A stretch of DNA of 64,000 bases from a bacterium 336/3 (GTDB lineage Bacteria; Bacteroidota; Bacteroidia; Cytophagales; Thermonemataceae), in the NCBI GenBank assembly GCA_001281695.1, contig LJIE01000002.1, positions 1-64,000 on the forward strand, in the 5' to 3' direction. Position numbers and translations under genes: made by a program. This document shows, piece after piece, positions 8,527 through 17,281 of this stretch. The notes under the pieces were generated by a model. It did no database searches and had not been told where the DNA came from. It saw nothing but the letters and a program-made list of their open reading frames with translations. Positions within the stretch are counted from its first letter, which is position 1, and every line of letters begins with the position of its first letter.

Positions 8527-9333
8527 TTATGCTTGAGCTCCTTTCATAGCTGTAAGCATACCACCATATACTTTATTTAAAGAAGTTAGGTTGGTAGTTA
8601 AGCCACTTAATTGAGTTTTCAATCCTTCAGCATCTTTAGCAGTAGCAACTACATTTTCTACAAGAGAAGTCATACCACCATAGTATTTAGTCAATGCTTC
8701 GCTAAATTTCTTGCTATCTTGCAATTCCATTTGGTATGCAGCATTTAAACTGCCCAAAGTTTTTGTCAAAGATTGAATTTGGTCATGGTACGATTTTGCA
8801 TCTTTCGAAGCATCTGCCATAGCTGTCATAGCTGTCATGGTTGTACCATAAGACTTGTTCATTTCAACTAAAGAGTTTGCTGCTAATTTCACATTTTTAG
8901 CATATTCTGCAGTAGCAACAGATGCATCTCCTAAGGTAGTCATTTTGCTCACACTGTCAGAAAGTTGTTTCATACCTGAACCAAAGCTATTAACAGAATC
9001 AGCAGAGATAGAATTTGCAATATTTGCTTCAATAGCTGCTAATTTTGCAACCACACCAGCATCTTTTTGAGGTCCATCACCTACACCAGCAAGGCTCTTA
9101 GCGATTTTGTCCCAATCAGGTTCTGTATGAGGAGCATCAATCGGAGCAAACGCATACATAAAGAAAATTACTGCTTCAGTACTCAAGCCTAAGATTAGAG
9201 CAATCTCAGCACCAGGCCAGTGCATTAGTTTAAACAGGGCACCAATGATAACTACTGATGCACCTATACCAACTACTTTAGGAACGAAGTAGGTATAAAA
9301 CTTTTCTTTTCCACTTAAAACTTTGTTAGCCAT
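8527..9333 (-). CDS. gldL: Gliding motility / type IX secretion motor protein GldL (PorL)
   Basis: A 268-residue motor protein with two transmembrane helices (about 16-36 and 41-63) and a long cytoplasmic, coiled-coil-rich tail. The key glutamate is Glu53 in LGLSTEAVIFF, which corresponds to Glu49 of F. johnsoniae GldL, the residue that senses the proton gradient. His38 in FKLMHWPG matches the loop histidine of the family. The tail from about residue 80 is rich in alanine, serine and leucine with repeated helix-forming heptads. A 19-bp hairpin lies upstream, between gldK and gldL. Confidence 0.95.
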   Translation of the reverse strand: MANKVLSGKEKFYTYFVPKVVGIGASVVIIGALFKLMHWPGAEIALILGLSTEAVIFFMYAFAPIDAPHTEPDWDKIAKSLAGVGDGPQKDAGVVAKLAAIEANIANSISADSVNSFGSGMKQLSDSVSKMTTLGDASVATAEYAKNVKLAANSLVEMNKSYGTTMTAMTAMADASKDAKSYHDQIQSLTKTLGSLNAAYQMELQDSKKFSEALTKYYGGMTSLVENVVATAKDAEGLKTQLSGLTTNLTSLNKVYGGMLTAMKGAQA

Positions 9334-9394
9334 TTTAGTAAAAATTTAGTTGTAACAATTAAAGATATAGTAAAAAACTTAATTCTATATAAAA

Positions 9395-9454
9395 TTATAT
9401 TTTGTGTATTACTCTTAATAATTTTGAATTAGGATAGTAATACACAAAATATAA
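9395..9454 (-). promoter_or_regulatory. 19-bp perfect hairpin between gldK and gldL
   Basis: TTATATTTTGTGTATTACT at 9395-9413 is the exact reverse complement of 9436-9454, separated by a 22-base loop. It starts seven bases after the gldK stop and lies 62 bases before the gldL ATG. There is no long T-run after the stem on the transcribed strand, so it is more likely an mRNA-processing, stabilising or partial attenuation element than a full terminator. Confidence 0.7.
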
Positions 9455-9460
9455 CGGTTA

Positions 9461-10660
9461 TTATCTTACTCTTTTAATTTCATTTCCTGAAGAGCGACCT
9501 AAATATGTCATTGCACAACGGAATCCAATTGAAGAAGAAGTTGAATCAAAATGTTGATATGTTCTGGTACCAGTTTCTAAGAAATAAGCAATATCTTTCC
9601 AAGAACCACCTCTCACCACACGGCGAGGATATGCACCAATATTACTGTAACCAATGCTATTAGCATCTGCTTTTTTAATTTGAGGGTCAAATACAGGGTT
9701 CAAATCCCATACTGTAGGCACAGCTGCTTCATAATAAGCATCTTGACACCACTCAGCAACATTACCAGCCATATCATATAGTCCCCAGTCGTTTGAGAAA
9801 TAAGAAGCTACAGGAGCAGTATAAGAGAAACCATCATCATAATAATTACCTCTACCTGGCTTGAAGTTTGCAAGCATACAACCAAGTGTATTTCTTACAT
9901 AAGGGTTACCCCAAGGATACTTTGCTAAATTTCTACCACCTCTTGCTGCATACTCCCATTCTGCTTCTGTAGGAAGTCTGAAACGAGGGATTGTAGGTAA
10001 ACCTTGCATACCTCTGTGATAGTCAAGGTGTAAGGTTCTCCATTTGCAGAAGTCTTGAGCAGCCGTCCATTTGATACCAACAACAGGATAATCATCAAAT
10101 GCAGGATGCATAAAATAATATTCTGTCATAGGGTCTCCCATGTGGTGAGCATATTCGCTACCCCAACGAAGGCTATCAGGTAATAATCTGTTTAGAGTGT
10201 TTGTATCAGGGGTGGGAGTTAGATTTTTGAGTACGTTATCTACATAATCAGGATCTATTTGTACCCCTCCACTACTACCGCCTCTTGCATAAGCAGACAT
10301 TACGTCTGTGAACAAGCGATATTGGTTATTAGTAACCTCCGTTTCATCCATGAAGAAGGCACTAATTGTAATTTGTTTGTTGTAGTTGATTTGAGTGTGA
10401 GGTACATCCTCATCTGCTTGTCCCATGTGAAAAGTACCTGCAGGTATTACAACCATGCTTTGTGGAATATATTGATTCCAACCAGGTCTAACCACATCAA
10501 ATCGATAAATCTCTCCTTTAGAGCTTATGATACGAGCATTGAGGTCTTGATTTTTCATTGTTTTATTCTTGCCACCTCCAAGCAAACCACAACTCTGTAG
10601 GAAGATACTCCCAGCGATTAGGAAGTATAACCACACATAACGATGAATCATTTTATTCAT
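9461..10660 (-). CDS. gldK: Gliding motility / type IX secretion lipoprotein GldK (PorK)
   Basis: A 399-residue outer-membrane lipoprotein that builds the periplasmic ring with GldN. A signal peptide ends in the lipobox LQSC (Cys24). From about residue 60 the protein is a formylglycine-generating-enzyme/sulfatase-modifying fold: TFHMGQ near the start, TNNQYRLF, RLPTEAEWEYAARGG, LYDMAGNVAEWCQD and VVRGGSWKD, ending in SIGFRCAM. GldK proteins use this fold structurally rather than as an enzyme. An internal ATG at 10651 is an alternative start that would also keep the signal peptide. It follows porP after 105 bases that contain a possible own promoter. Confidence 0.95.
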   Translation of the reverse strand: MNKMIHRYVWLYFLIAGSIFLQSCGLLGGGKNKTMKNQDLNARIISSKGEIYRFDVVRPGWNQYIPQSMVVIPAGTFHMGQADEDVPHTQINYNKQITISAFFMDETEVTNNQYRLFTDVMSAYARGGSSGGVQIDPDYVDNVLKNLTPTPDTNTLNRLLPDSLRWGSEYAHHMGDPMTEYYFMHPAFDDYPVVGIKWTAAQDFCKWRTLHLDYHRGMQGLPTIPRFRLPTEAEWEYAARGGRNLAKYPWGNPYVRNTLGCMLANFKPGRGNYYDDGFSYTAPVASYFSNDWGLYDMAGNVAEWCQDAYYEAAVPTVWDLNPVFDPQIKKADANSIGYSNIGAYPRRVVRGGSWKDIAYFLETGTRTYQHFDSTSSSIGFRCAMTYLGRSSGNEIKRVR

Positions 10661-10695
10661 AACACCTTTGTATTAACATTGTTGAGTTTTCATTA

Positions 10696-10703
10696 CAAAT
10701 ATA
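10696..10703 (-). promoter_or_regulatory. Possible internal promoter of gldK
   Basis: TATATTTG on the minus strand (10703-10696) fits the -7 consensus and lies 36 bases before the gldK ATG. No TTG is correctly spaced upstream. It may give gldKLMN expression independent of porP. Confidence 0.35.
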
Positions 10704-10765
10704 GTGCTAATTTTTTCAAAAAAATTAGCAAAGAGAAAAAAATAAATTTTTTTTATTGGAAAAAA

Positions 10766-11752
10766 CTATCTAGTGCCATGTCTAGGCGTTTCCTGAGTAG
10801 GTTTTGCATAACGTTTCACAGGTAAACCATAAGACAAAAATATTTCATGAGAAGTTGGGGCTTTTCCTTGTTTACCAGAAACGGTATAGTCAAAAGCATA
10901 GCCAACTCTCATTCGGTTATCTTTAGTAGGATACATACCAATCATGGCTGTCATAGCATCAGATTGTCTATATGCAAGTCCTCCCCAAAATTTTTGATTA
11001 TAAGTTCCCAAAACAGAAAACTCTATAGATGTGCTTTTTAATCCATTTTCTGGGAGGTTTTTAATGAGAGCAGAAGGTTGTAGCAACCATTGATCATTTA
11101 ATTGATAATTGTAACCTCCAGTAAGATATAAGTTTCTAGCTAAAGCATTTTCCAACTGTTCTAACCCAAATGTAATTTGAGATTTAAGAAGATGATTGGT
11201 GCTAATTCCAACATAAAATTGTTCTTGGGAATACCAAACTCCAAATGCAAAATCTGGTTTTAATTCAGATTGTTTACCATTCAATTGTAAAGCGATTTGA
11301 TCTGATTCATCAACAAATCTGAATTTATCAAAATCAATTACTTGGTTATAAATACCTGCTCTACCACCAAAAGATAATTTTCCTTTATCTGCAATACTTA
11401 AATGATATGAAAAAGAGAGGTGAGCTTCTAAACTATTTATAGGACCTCTTACATCTCTTACTGCATGTAGTCCTATGCCAGAATTTTTCAAATAAACAAA
11501 GGGAGCTGTAACAGAAAATATTTGGGTTTGTGGAGAGCCTCCATCATCAAAGGTTGCACCATATCCTGCCCACTGAGTTCTATGCATTAATAGGAAGTTA
11601 GCTTTACCATCTGCTCCAGCAACCGCAGGATTAAGATAAAAGCTATTGAACATATATTGACTAAATTGAGCATCTTGTTGAGCTGCAACCCACTTAGGCA
11701 TTATAGTTAATAATACAATTATAGATGTAAGCTTTTTGATAATATTGGTCAT
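10766..11752 (-). CDS. porP: PorP/SprF family type IX secretion outer-membrane protein
   Basis: A 328-residue outer-membrane beta-barrel protein of the PorP/SprF family. A signal peptide (about 1-24, ending VAAQ) is followed by the family-typical opening QDAQFSQYMFNSFYLNPAVAG. The rest has alternating beta-strand patterns, including GGRAGIYNQ and MIGMYPTKDNRMRVGYAFDY. In type IX systems PorP lies beside PorK-N and is thought to anchor PorE and the ring to the outer membrane; SprF-type paralogues help secrete single adhesins. Its place directly before gldK favours the core PorP role. The C-terminal tail (about 310-328) is basic and probably periplasmic. Confidence 0.9.
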   Translation of the reverse strand: MTNIIKKLTSIIVLLTIMPKWVAAQQDAQFSQYMFNSFYLNPAVAGADGKANFLLMHRTQWAGYGATFDDGGSPQTQIFSVTAPFVYLKNSGIGLHAVRDVRGPINSLEAHLSFSYHLSIADKGKLSFGGRAGIYNQVIDFDKFRFVDESDQIALQLNGKQSELKPDFAFGVWYSQEQFYVGISTNHLLKSQITFGLEQLENALARNLYLTGGYNYQLNDQWLLQPSALIKNLPENGLKSTSIEFSVLGTYNQKFWGGLAYRQSDAMTAMIGMYPTKDNRMRVGYAFDYTVSGKQGKAPTSHEIFLSYGLPVKRYAKPTQETPRHGTR

Positions 11753-11881
11753 TCTATTAGTTTTAGAAAACTTTGGCTAAATATAGATAATATTTTTTGA
11801 AAATTTCAAAATAAATTTCCATAAAAACGCTATTTATTTACACAAATATCTGAAAATAATTATTTTATCCAAATATTCTTT

Positions 11882-12670
11882 TTATTTAATTTTATTAGCA
11901 AGCTTAATATAAGCTTCTAAAGCACCTGTCATTGATGGAGCATTAGGCAACGGAGCTTCGATATCAAGTACCAAGCCCGCATCTTTAACAGCTTTGGCTG
12001 TTGTGGGACCGAATGCTGCAATACGAGTTGCGTCTTGTGTAAATTCAGGGAAATTTGTAAATAAAGAAGCTATTCCTGATGGACTATAAAATGCTAATAT
12101 ATCATATTTTACATCTGCCAAATCAGAAAGGTCAGAGGCTACTGTATGATACATCACTGATTCTGTAAAATTAATTTTATTTTGTTCAAGTAAAACGGGT
12201 AGTTCATCTTTACGAATATCTGAACAAGGATATAAGAATTTTTCGTCTTTATTTTTTTTAATTGCAGGCATTAAATCTTCAGCTGTTTTCACTCCTGTAA
12301 AGATTTTGCGTTTTCTTACTACAATATATTTTTGAAGATAATTTGCAGTTTGCTCAGATATGCAAAAATATTTTGTTTCAGCAGGCATTTCGATACGTAA
12401 TTCTTTGCAGATACTGAAAAAATGATCAACAGCATTACGACTTGTGAAGATAACACCTGAAAAGTCTAAAGGATTTATTTTTTGTTTTCTGAAATCCTTC
12501 ATAGCTATTCTATCCACTTGTATAAAAGAACGAAAGTCTATTTTCAAATTATATTTCTTAGCCAGTTCAAAATAAGGTGATTTGGGGTCTGTTGGAGCAG
12601 GTTGAGTAACCAAGATGCTTGCCACTTTTTTCATTCTGTTCTGCACGTCTTTAAATAGCATTTCTTTCAT
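11882..12670 (-). CDS. hemD: Uroporphyrinogen-III synthase
   Basis: A 262-residue cytoplasmic enzyme that closes and rearranges hydroxymethylbilane to uroporphyrinogen III. Recognised from SILVTQPAPTD near the N-terminus, FTSRNAVDHFF, FYSPSGIASLF and AAFGPTTAKAV, all family landmarks of this otherwise weakly conserved fold. In-frame ATGs at 12670, 12661 and 12634 are possible starts. The 12634 start, which puts KKVASILVTQP at the very N-terminus, fits other family members best. It lies 36 bases after the DUF4271 gene and 129 bases before porP. Its substrate-forming partner hemC is separate, at 17282. Confidence 0.85.
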   Translation of the reverse strand: MKEMLFKDVQNRMKKVASILVTQPAPTDPKSPYFELAKKYNLKIDFRSFIQVDRIAMKDFRKQKINPLDFSGVIFTSRNAVDHFFSICKELRIEMPAETKYFCISEQTANYLQKYIVVRKRKIFTGVKTAEDLMPAIKKNKDEKFLYPCSDIRKDELPVLLEQNKINFTESVMYHTVASDLSDLADVKYDILAFYSPSGIASLFTNFPEFTQDATRIAAFGPTTAKAVKDAGLVLDIEAPLPNAPSMTGALEAYIKLANKIK

Positions 12671-12706
12671 TCTAAATTGTTTTTTAATTCTAAAAAGACC
12701 TTATTT

Positions 12707-13852
12707 TTATATAAAAAATAGAATTTTGATATAAATCATAAGGGGTATGATTTCTGAAACGCAAAGGTAAGAAAAAAAATCTAATTTTCTAAATTCTGAA
12801 AAGCTATTTGCATTATACCATAATATGATTGTACGTAAAATATATACAAATACTAAAATTGTTTTAAAGATATTATACCAAGTATGCATTTGGTATGGTA
12901 AGTGTAGACCTAATAGAAGTAGTCCAAATATTAGGATTAGGTAAAAAAAATGAGATATACGTATGTATTCATAAAAATGTACATTGATAAGTTTTGAGAC
13001 ACTTAGTAAATTCGCTGATGTCCATATAATCATGTACTTTGTTAATGTCCATAAAATAAGTATGCCTACCCAGATACCCCAATTTGCCCATGATAAATTT
13101 AGTAACTGATTATTATATTTTTGAAATATTAAAAGTGAGCTTCCTTGATTCATAGCATCTAATAAGTGAAAGAAAGTACCCGTTAGTATTGCATAAGTCA
13201 GTAAGAAAAGTATATTGTTATTTTGAAAAACCCTGATAAACAGTGGATTATCTTGTCTTCTTTGTACCTGAAAAAACTTGCTGATTTGTAGATATTCCAT
13301 CAACATTTTTACATCATATTGTCTTACAAGTGTATATGCTATCAATATAATCAAAATATAAAATGTCAGATGTTTCCTATATTCTTGGATATGATTCTTA
13401 TTAATGATATCTATTGTTTTTTCTATATTTTTAGATGCTTTTGAGGGTACACCTATTATAGAACTTTCAATATTACCATACAAACTTATAAATATATTTT
13501 CTTGGGGGTATTTATTTGCTAAACTATCCAAAGATAAGGTTTGCTCTCCTTTTTTGTACTTTTGTTGTAGTTTATGATTGATATACAGATAGGTATCCTC
13601 TTTTAGATTCAAAATGAGTTTGTATTGTCTAAACTGTTTGGGTTTAAGCCAAAAATGTATTAATTTATCTTTTTGATGATTATTTGAGATATAGGCTATA
13701 TAGCTATTGTAGGAAGCATCATAATAGAGCCAATAATCTTTGAGGTCTAATATGATTTTTTCAATTTTGTTATTTGCGAAGGATTTACTTCCTAAAAAAA
13801 GAAAAAAGATAAAAAAAAGAGTTATTTGTTTAAGCCATTTCAAAAATATCAT
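12707..13852 (-). CDS. DUF4271-type integral membrane protein
   Basis: A 381-residue protein with a signal peptide (about 1-26), a periplasmic beta-rich domain (about 28-155), and six or so membrane helices in the C-terminal half (about 160-381). The architecture and its place directly before hemD match the Bacteroidota DUF4271 family. Function is unknown to me. The start lies one base after the recR stop, so it is probably translated by reinitiation. Since the same transcript may continue into hemD and the gliding genes, an envelope role is plausible but unproven. Confidence 0.75.
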   Translation of the reverse strand: MIFLKWLKQITLFFIFFLFLGSKSFANNKIEKIILDLKDYWLYYDASYNSYIAYISNNHQKDKLIHFWLKPKQFRQYKLILNLKEDTYLYINHKLQQKYKKGEQTLSLDSLANKYPQENIFISLYGNIESSIIGVPSKASKNIEKTIDIINKNHIQEYRKHLTFYILIILIAYTLVRQYDVKMLMEYLQISKFFQVQRRQDNPLFIRVFQNNNILFLLTYAILTGTFFHLLDAMNQGSSLLIFQKYNNQLLNLSWANWGIWVGILILWTLTKYMIIWTSANLLSVSKLINVHFYEYIRISHFFYLILIFGLLLLGLHLPYQMHTWYNIFKTILVFVYILRTIILWYNANSFSEFRKLDFFSYLCVSEIIPLMIYIKILFFI

Positions 13853-13853
13853 G

Positions 13854-14456
13854 CTATTGATAAGTAATACGGGTTTGGATACTTCTTCCTAAAGTAATTT
13901 CATCAGCATATTCTAATTCGCCACCAATTGGTAAACCTCTTGCCAACGTTGTAACCTTTACAGGATATTCTTTTAGTTTTTTAGTAAGATAAAAAGCTGT
14001 TGTGTCACCTTCCATACTTGTTGCTAAAGCAAGTATTACCTCTTGTGTTTCTTCAGATTTCACTCTATTTATCAAACTTTCAATATGAAGTTCTTCAGGA
14101 CTAATGTTTTCAATAGGAGAAATAAGCCCTCCCAAAACATGATAAAGCCCTCTATATTGAGCTGTATTTTCAATGGCTATGAGTTCCTTAAAAGATTCTA
14201 CAACACAAATTGTTTTTACATCTCTATTCTTACTGAGGCAAATATTACATAAATCTTCATCTGCAATATTGAAACATCTAGAACAGTATTTGATTTCTTT
14301 ACGAAGTGTTGTAATAGCATTAGCTAAACTCTCTGTAAAGGTTACATCTTGTTTGAGAAGATGCATAACAAGTCGTAAAGCAGACTTTTTGCCTATCCCT
14401 GGAAGTTTAGCTACCTCATTTACAGCATTTTCTATTAATTTGGATGGAAGATTCAT
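13854..14456 (-). CDS. recR: Recombination mediator protein RecR
   Basis: A 200-residue DNA-repair protein that works with RecF and RecO to load RecA on gapped DNA. The N-terminal helix-hairpin-helix is LPGIGKKSALRL (about 18-29). A C4 zinc finger uses Cys58, Cys61, Cys70 and Cys73. The TOPRIM domain follows (ICVVES, about 83-88, and ALATSMEGD). The C-terminal Walker-B-like part carries LARGLPIGGELEYADEITL. Length is exactly that of the family. It appears to be the first gene of the recR-DUF4271-hemD group. No clear promoter box was found in the 69 bases between it and clpS. Confidence 0.96.
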   Translation of the reverse strand: MNLPSKLIENAVNEVAKLPGIGKKSALRLVMHLLKQDVTFTESLANAITTLRKEIKYCSRCFNIADEDLCNICLSKNRDVKTICVVESFKELIAIENTAQYRGLYHVLGGLISPIENISPEELHIESLINRVKSEETQEVILALATSMEGDTTAFYLTKKLKEYPVKVTTLARGLPIGGELEYADEITLGRSIQTRITYQ

Positions 14457-14525
14457 AGGTAGAGATTAAACTTCCTAAAATTACTAAATTTCTAAGAAGT
14501 TTAAAAGATAAAATTGTCTTAAATT

Positions 14526-14813
14526 CTAAAAAATTTCAGCAGAAATACCTCTTTCGCAGATACCTTGACGCATGGGTACGAGGTCATCAAAACTTCCAAA
14601 TTTTACTGTACATTTGCCTTTATAATGAATCAGCCATGTACATTGCTCTGCTTGTTCGGGAGTATGTTTGCAAACCTTGATAAGTGTCTCTATCACATGA
14701 TCGAAGGTATTAAAATCATCATTAAATACCACCAATTCATGTTCTTTAGCATCTAACTCATCTAAGGCTATATCTTCCTCTACAGTAGGCTTTGTCAGTG
14801 TTTTGGTACTCAT
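14526..14813 (-). CDS. clpS: ATP-dependent Clp protease adaptor ClpS
   Basis: A 95-residue N-recognin adaptor that delivers N-degron substrates to ClpA/ClpC. The conserved core HELVVFNDDFNTFDHVIETL contains the Asn-Asp-Asp pocket that reads the N-terminal residue. The helix LIKVCKHTPEQAEQCTWLIHYKGKC includes the histidine ridge. The frame has an upstream ATG at 14825; the ATG at 14813 (MSTKTLTKP) is taken as more typical. Monocistronic, with a promoter box at 14846. Confidence 0.92.
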   Translation of the reverse strand: MSTKTLTKPTVEEDIALDELDAKEHELVVFNDDFNTFDHVIETLIKVCKHTPEQAEQCTWLIHYKGKCTVKFGSFDDLVPMRQGICERGISAEIF

Positions 14814-14845
14814 TATTCTATTCACAATTCATTGAAATTTTAGCT

Positions 14846-14853
14846 CAAAATTA
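14846..14853 (-). promoter_or_regulatory. clpS promoter -7 box
   Basis: TAATTTTG on the minus strand (14853-14846) fits TAnnTTTG and lies 33 bases before the ATG at 14813. No TTG is found at the expected -33 distance. Confidence 0.4.
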
Positions 14854-14917
14854 GCAAAAAACAGAATGTATAACGCATAAAATTGAAATAAATTTTATGT
14901 AGGAATATGTCTTTCAT

Positions 14918-14950
14918 AAAAAAAGCTCCAAAGTTTCCTTTAGAGCTTTT
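14918..14950 (-). terminator. sucD terminator
   Basis: On the minus strand AAAAGCTCTAAAG, a GAAA loop and CTTTGGAGCTTTT form a stem with one G-T pair, followed by a T-run. It begins 19 bases after the sucD stop. Confidence 0.85.
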
Positions 14951-14968
14951 CTTTATATAGAAAAAAAA

Positions 14969-15844
14969 TTATTTACCCAAAGCTTTCAAAATTGTAGCTC
15001 CTATATCAGCAGGAGAATGAACAACATGAATACCACAGCTTTCCATAATTTCCATTTTGGCTTGGGCAGTATCATCTTTTCCACCTACAATTGCACCAGC
15101 ATGCCCCATTCTTCTTCCTTTGGGAGCTGTTTGTCCTGCTATGAAACCCACCACAGGTTTTTTATTGCCTGTAGATTTAATATATTCTGAAGCTACAGCC
15201 TCATAATTTCCACCAATTTCACCAATCATCACAATAGCATCTGTATCAGGGTCATTCATTAGTAATTCTACTGCATCTTTTGTAGGTGTTCCAATGATAG
15301 GATCGCCACCAATACCAATTGCAGTAGAAACGCCTAAACCAGCTTTTGCTATTTGGTCAGCAGCTTCATAAGTAAGTGTACCAGATTTAGATACAATACC
15401 TATTCTACCTTGTTTGAAGACGAAACCAGGCATAATACCTACTTTTGCCTCACCTGGGGTAATTACACCTGGGCAATTAGGTCCAATTAAACGAGATTTT
15501 TTTCCTTTTAAGTATTCTTTTGCATACATCATATCTTTTACAGGAATACCTTCTGTAATACATATAATTACCTCTATTCCTGCGTCTGCTGCTTCCATAA
15601 TTGCATCTGCTGCAAATGCTGGTGGTACAAAAATAATAGATACATTTGCTCCAGCTTGTTCTACAGCTTCTTTTACAGTATTGAATACATCACGTTCTAA
15701 GTGTTTTTGTCCACCCTTTCCTGGAGTAACACCTCCTACTACATTTGTTCCATATTCAATCATTTGCTGGGCATGGAAAGTCCCCTCAGACCCTGTAAAA
15801 CCCTGCACTATTACACGAGAATTTTTATTCACTAAAACAGCCAT
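14969..15844 (-). CDS. sucD: Succinyl-CoA ligase (ADP/GDP-forming) alpha subunit
   Basis: A 291-residue subunit that with SucB/SucC-type beta chain converts succinyl-CoA to succinate in the TCA cycle while making a nucleoside triphosphate. The CoA-binding Rossmann part shows [27 protein letters not shown] and SKSGTLTYE follow. The phosphorylated histidine is His248 in [13 protein letters not shown]. The frame is open to 15889, but the ATG at 15844 gives the usual length and N-terminus. The beta-subunit gene is not in the window, so sucC and sucD are not adjacent. A full-consensus promoter lies 43 bases upstream. Confidence 0.96.
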   Translation of the reverse strand: MAVLVNKNSRVIVQGFTGSEGTFHAQQMIEYGTNVVGGVTPGKGGQKHLERDVFNTVKEAVEQAGANVSIIFVPPAFAADAIMEAADAGIEVIICITEGIPVKDMMYAKEYLKGKKSRLIGPNCPGVITPGEAKVGIMPGFVFKQGRIGIVSKSGTLTYEAADQIAKAGLGVSTAIGIGGDPIIGTPTKDAVELLMNDPDTDAIVMIGEIGGNYEAVASEYIKSTGNKKPVVGFIAGQTAPKGRRMGHAGAIVGGKDDTAQAKMEIMESCGIHVVHSPADIGATILKALGK

Positions 15845-15886
15845 GTTGATAATTTTTATTTTTATGAACTCTTTTTCTAAAACGCA

Positions 15887-15916
15887 CAAAAATACATCTT
15901 TTTATAGCTTATCCAA
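15887..15916 (-). promoter_or_regulatory. sucD promoter
   Basis: On the minus strand TTG (15916-15914), exactly 19 bases, then TATTTTTG (15894-15887): a full Bacteroidota promoter match. It lies about 43 bases before the preferred ATG and would place the transcription start inside the longer open frame, which supports the 15844 start. Confidence 0.7.
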
Positions 15917-15985
15917 ATTTTTAGAAAAGACATACCCAATAACTTTTTTAAGTACAAATATTATTATCTGTTAATCAGCTTATTA

Positions 15986-16020
15986 AAAACAAAGAGGCAA
16001 GAAATCAATCCTACCTCTTT
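15986..16020 (-). terminator. Terminator after MFS gene
   Basis: On the minus strand AAAGAGG and CCTCTTT (16020-16014 and 15997-15991) form a 7-bp stem with a long loop, followed by TGTTTTT. It lies 25 bases after the MFS stop. The stem is short, so strength is uncertain. Confidence 0.6.
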
Positions 16021-16045
16021 ATTCTAATTTTATAATGTATAATTT

Positions 16046-17185
16046 TTAGTTTACACTAATTTTCATCCAATATAACATCAATAAAACTACTGCTGTAGAA
16101 GCTGAAACACCTCCATAATACAAACCAATGCTCAAACCTGCTCTACCAGCTTTTGCTCTATTTAAGACATATGGTAAAGAAGCAATTGCCAAAAGGCTAT
16201 ATACAGCTCCCATTACAACAATCATCATAAAAGAAAATATTTGGTTTCTGACAAGTAAACATGGCAAAGCTATTATAAAAGCAGCAATACAACCATTGAT
16301 AATAGATTTTGCAGGTCCCCATTTTTCTACTAATTTACTGACAGGTAGAGCTATTATTGCAGAGAAAAGTAGCATTCCAGATTGTAGGTAATCAGGGTCA
16401 GTGAAGAACTCTTTGTAAGTATTTCCAAAAAATTGATGATGTACCCACACAGCAGGAATTGCGAACAATAACAATGTTTTAAATAAACCAACAAAGAACC
16501 CTGTCAAGAATAAATCTCTTTTTTCTGAACCTTCTACAACTACTTTTTCTAAAGCCTTTTTATCCTCTTCAGTTGGTGGAGTCATAGAAATATTACGAAT
16601 AGAATATGCTGTAAGTAATACTAAAGCTCCTCCCAACATAAATGTTGCTGTAAGACCTATCTTATTTAATATAAAAATCAAAAATGGTTCAATAGTATAA
16701 ATTACACCAAATACCATTGTAAGAATAGCTGCTACTTGTGGAAATTTATGGACAGGTGTAAAAGATTCGACTAATGAGATAGCTGGGCTATGAAATGTTG
16801 CCATTGCTGCAAGCCAAAAAGTTACTAAAATGGGTAATATCCACTTCAAACCACTACCAGGATCAGTATTTAGTGCTACACTTACAGAAAGGAATATAAC
16901 AGCGGCAAATGCTGCTCCAGAAATGATAACAGGGAATTTTGTTCCTTTTTCTCTAAAGGCTTTGTCTGCTAAATTTCCTGAAATAGGGTGAAATATCGCT
17001 CCTAATATACCTTGTGCAATTAACAATATAGATGCAAATTCTGTAAACTGAAATTTGGAAAGTAATACTGGCTGATACTTCTCATAAGCCAACCAGCCTA
17101 TCGTAATGGCAGCCTCTAAAGCAGCCAAACTGACTATTTGCTTTGTGAATGAACTCGCAGGTGTTTTTTGAAGTGCAACTTCCAT
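16046..17185 (-). CDS. Major facilitator superfamily transporter
   Basis: A 379-residue protein with about 11 to 12 hydrophobic helices spread over its whole length and a charged central loop (about 200-220, PTEEDKKALEKVVVEGSEKRD) dividing two halves, the typical MFS layout. Motif A-like GNLADKAFREKG follows the second helix. The substrate cannot be read from sequence. It is a single gene, flanked by its own weak terminator and by the divergently oriented hemC. Confidence 0.8.
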   Translation of the reverse strand: MEVALQKTPASSFTKQIVSLAALEAAITIGWLAYEKYQPVLLSKFQFTEFASILLIAQGILGAIFHPISGNLADKAFREKGTKFPVIISGAAFAAVIFLSVSVALNTDPGSGLKWILPILVTFWLAAMATFHSPAISLVESFTPVHKFPQVAAILTMVFGVIYTIEPFLIFILNKIGLTATFMLGGALVLLTAYSIRNISMTPPTEEDKKALEKVVVEGSEKRDLFLTGFFVGLFKTLLLFAIPAVWVHHQFFGNTYKEFFTDPDYLQSGMLLFSAIIALPVSKLVEKWGPAKSIINGCIAAFIIALPCLLVRNQIFSFMMIVVMGAVYSLLAIASLPYVLNRAKAGRAGLSIGLYYGGVSASTAVVLLMLYWMKISVN

Positions 17186-17281
17186 AATTTTTATTTTTAA
17201 ATTGTATAAAACTATTCTGTTTTTATGTACACGAAATATACGTAACTTGCTTCAAATTTGGATTTAGGTTTCTTAAAAATT

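Noticed and set aside
15414-15974. A 186-residue open frame antisense to sucD
   Set aside because: It is the mirror of a highly conserved enzyme gene and has no plausible protein character.
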